The position numbers and the translations under genes are program-made. Below, piece by piece: positions 63,535 through 64,000 of a stretch of DNA of 64,000 nucleotides (position 1 is its first letter; each line of letters begins with the position of its first letter). The notes beneath the pieces are model-generated. The model searched no databases. It worked only from the letters and a program-made list of their open reading frames with translations, and had not been told where the DNA came from. The DNA comes from an uncultured Alphaproteobacteria bacterium (lineage in GTDB: Bacteria > Pseudomonadota > Alphaproteobacteria > Micropepsales > Micropepsaceae): contig CAIOYY010000057.1 of the NCBI GenBank assembly GCA_903862715.1, forward strand, positions 146,836-210,835, read 5' to 3'.

Positions 63535-64000
63535 ATGACGTATCGCAAGATGTTCTTCTCTTTGTCGGCAGCCGCGCTTCTGGCGCTGGGCTTCGCCGCT
63601 CCCGCCGAAGCCGGCGATTACTCGCCGGTGCAGGGGATCTGCGGCGGTGGAGATTATAGCCAGGGTCACTCTTACGGCGGCGGTCACACCAATATTTTCA
63701 ACTTCGACCGCAGCTTCAATTACACGCGCAATATCGAGATCAACAAGAATTTCGATTTCTCGCGCAACATAGAGATCAACAAGAACTTCGACTTCTCGAA
63801 ACACATCGATCTGTCGAAGCACATCGAGATCAACAAGAACTTCGATCTGTCGAAGAATATCGTCATCAACAAGGACATCGACATCAACATCGCCGCACAG
63901 GCGCAGGCCTTCGCGTTTGCGGGCGCTCAGTCGCAGGCGATGGTCTTTGTCGGCGGCGGCGGCTCGAGCTACATCAACGTAACGCAGCAGAGCGGCAATA
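63535..64000 (+). CDS. secreted hexapeptide-repeat protein, C-terminus beyond the window
   Basis: Translated by eye from ATG 63535: signal peptide MTYRKMFFSLSAAALLALGFAAPAEA followed by repeats and a Gln/Ala/Gly-rich stretch; open to window end. Confidence 0.85.
   Translation, partial: MTYRKMFFSLSAAALLALGFAAPAEAGDYSPVQGICGGGDYSQGHSYGGGHTNIFNFDRSFNYTRNIEINKNFDFSRNIEINKNFDFSKHIDLSKHIEINKNFDLSKNIVINKDIDINIAAQAQAFAFAGAQSQAMVFVGGGGSSYINVTQQSGN
63694..63891 (+). repeat. eleven tandem 18-bp units encoding hexapeptides x-[IF]-x-[IFYL]-[NSTD]-[KR]
   Basis: IFNFDR SFNYTR NIEINK NFDFSR NIEINK NFDFSK HIDLSK HIEINK NFDLSK NIVINK DIDINI. Confidence 0.9.

Noticed and set aside
63694-63891. Tandem short repeats considered as a CRISPR array
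   Set aside because: There are no spacer units; the repeats are contiguous 18-bp units in frame within a signal-peptide-bearing ORF, and no cas genes are nearby.

Overview
This 64 kb window is a gene-dense, GC-rich chromosomal segment, most likely from an alphaproteobacterium; the gene families and synteny fit, but no rRNA is present to confirm it. I recognise about 60 protein-coding genes. No convincing tRNA or rRNA gene, CRISPR array, prophage or IS element was found. Recognisable blocks: an amidohydrolase / dihydroxyphthalate-decarboxylase-like / DctA-type cluster; a GT10+GT2 glycosyltransferase pair; pstB-A-C-S with a phosphate-selective porin and a hybrid histidine kinase; olsB; xerC-DUF484-transaldolase-priA-leuC; SDHAF4/htpX/rsmB; ferredoxin reductase + ferredoxin; COQ7/dsbB; a PBP1A-type protein; a MacA/MacB efflux system; ribA, an L,D-transpeptidase, a YggS-type protein and a ThiE-type protein; DUF3576-leuS-lptE-holA; hisF; a PilZ protein; and a rhomboid protease. 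Observations most worth follow-up: (1) two adjacent exported proteins (53535-54647) carrying four copies of a C-x14-C, WP[FY]-x-R-x2-GDCLTD module that I cannot assign to a known domain; (2) a secreted protein running off the right end of the window (63535 onward, absent from the ORF track) with 11 consecutive hexapeptide repeats; (3) a 36-aa single-TM protein (8167-8277, absent from the ORF track) behind a perfect FNR/FixK-type box TTGAC-GCAA-GTCAA; (4) tandem Pho-box-like sites upstream of the porin and of olsB, suggesting a local phosphate-starvation regulon. Everything is read by eye; no database search or structure prediction was run.
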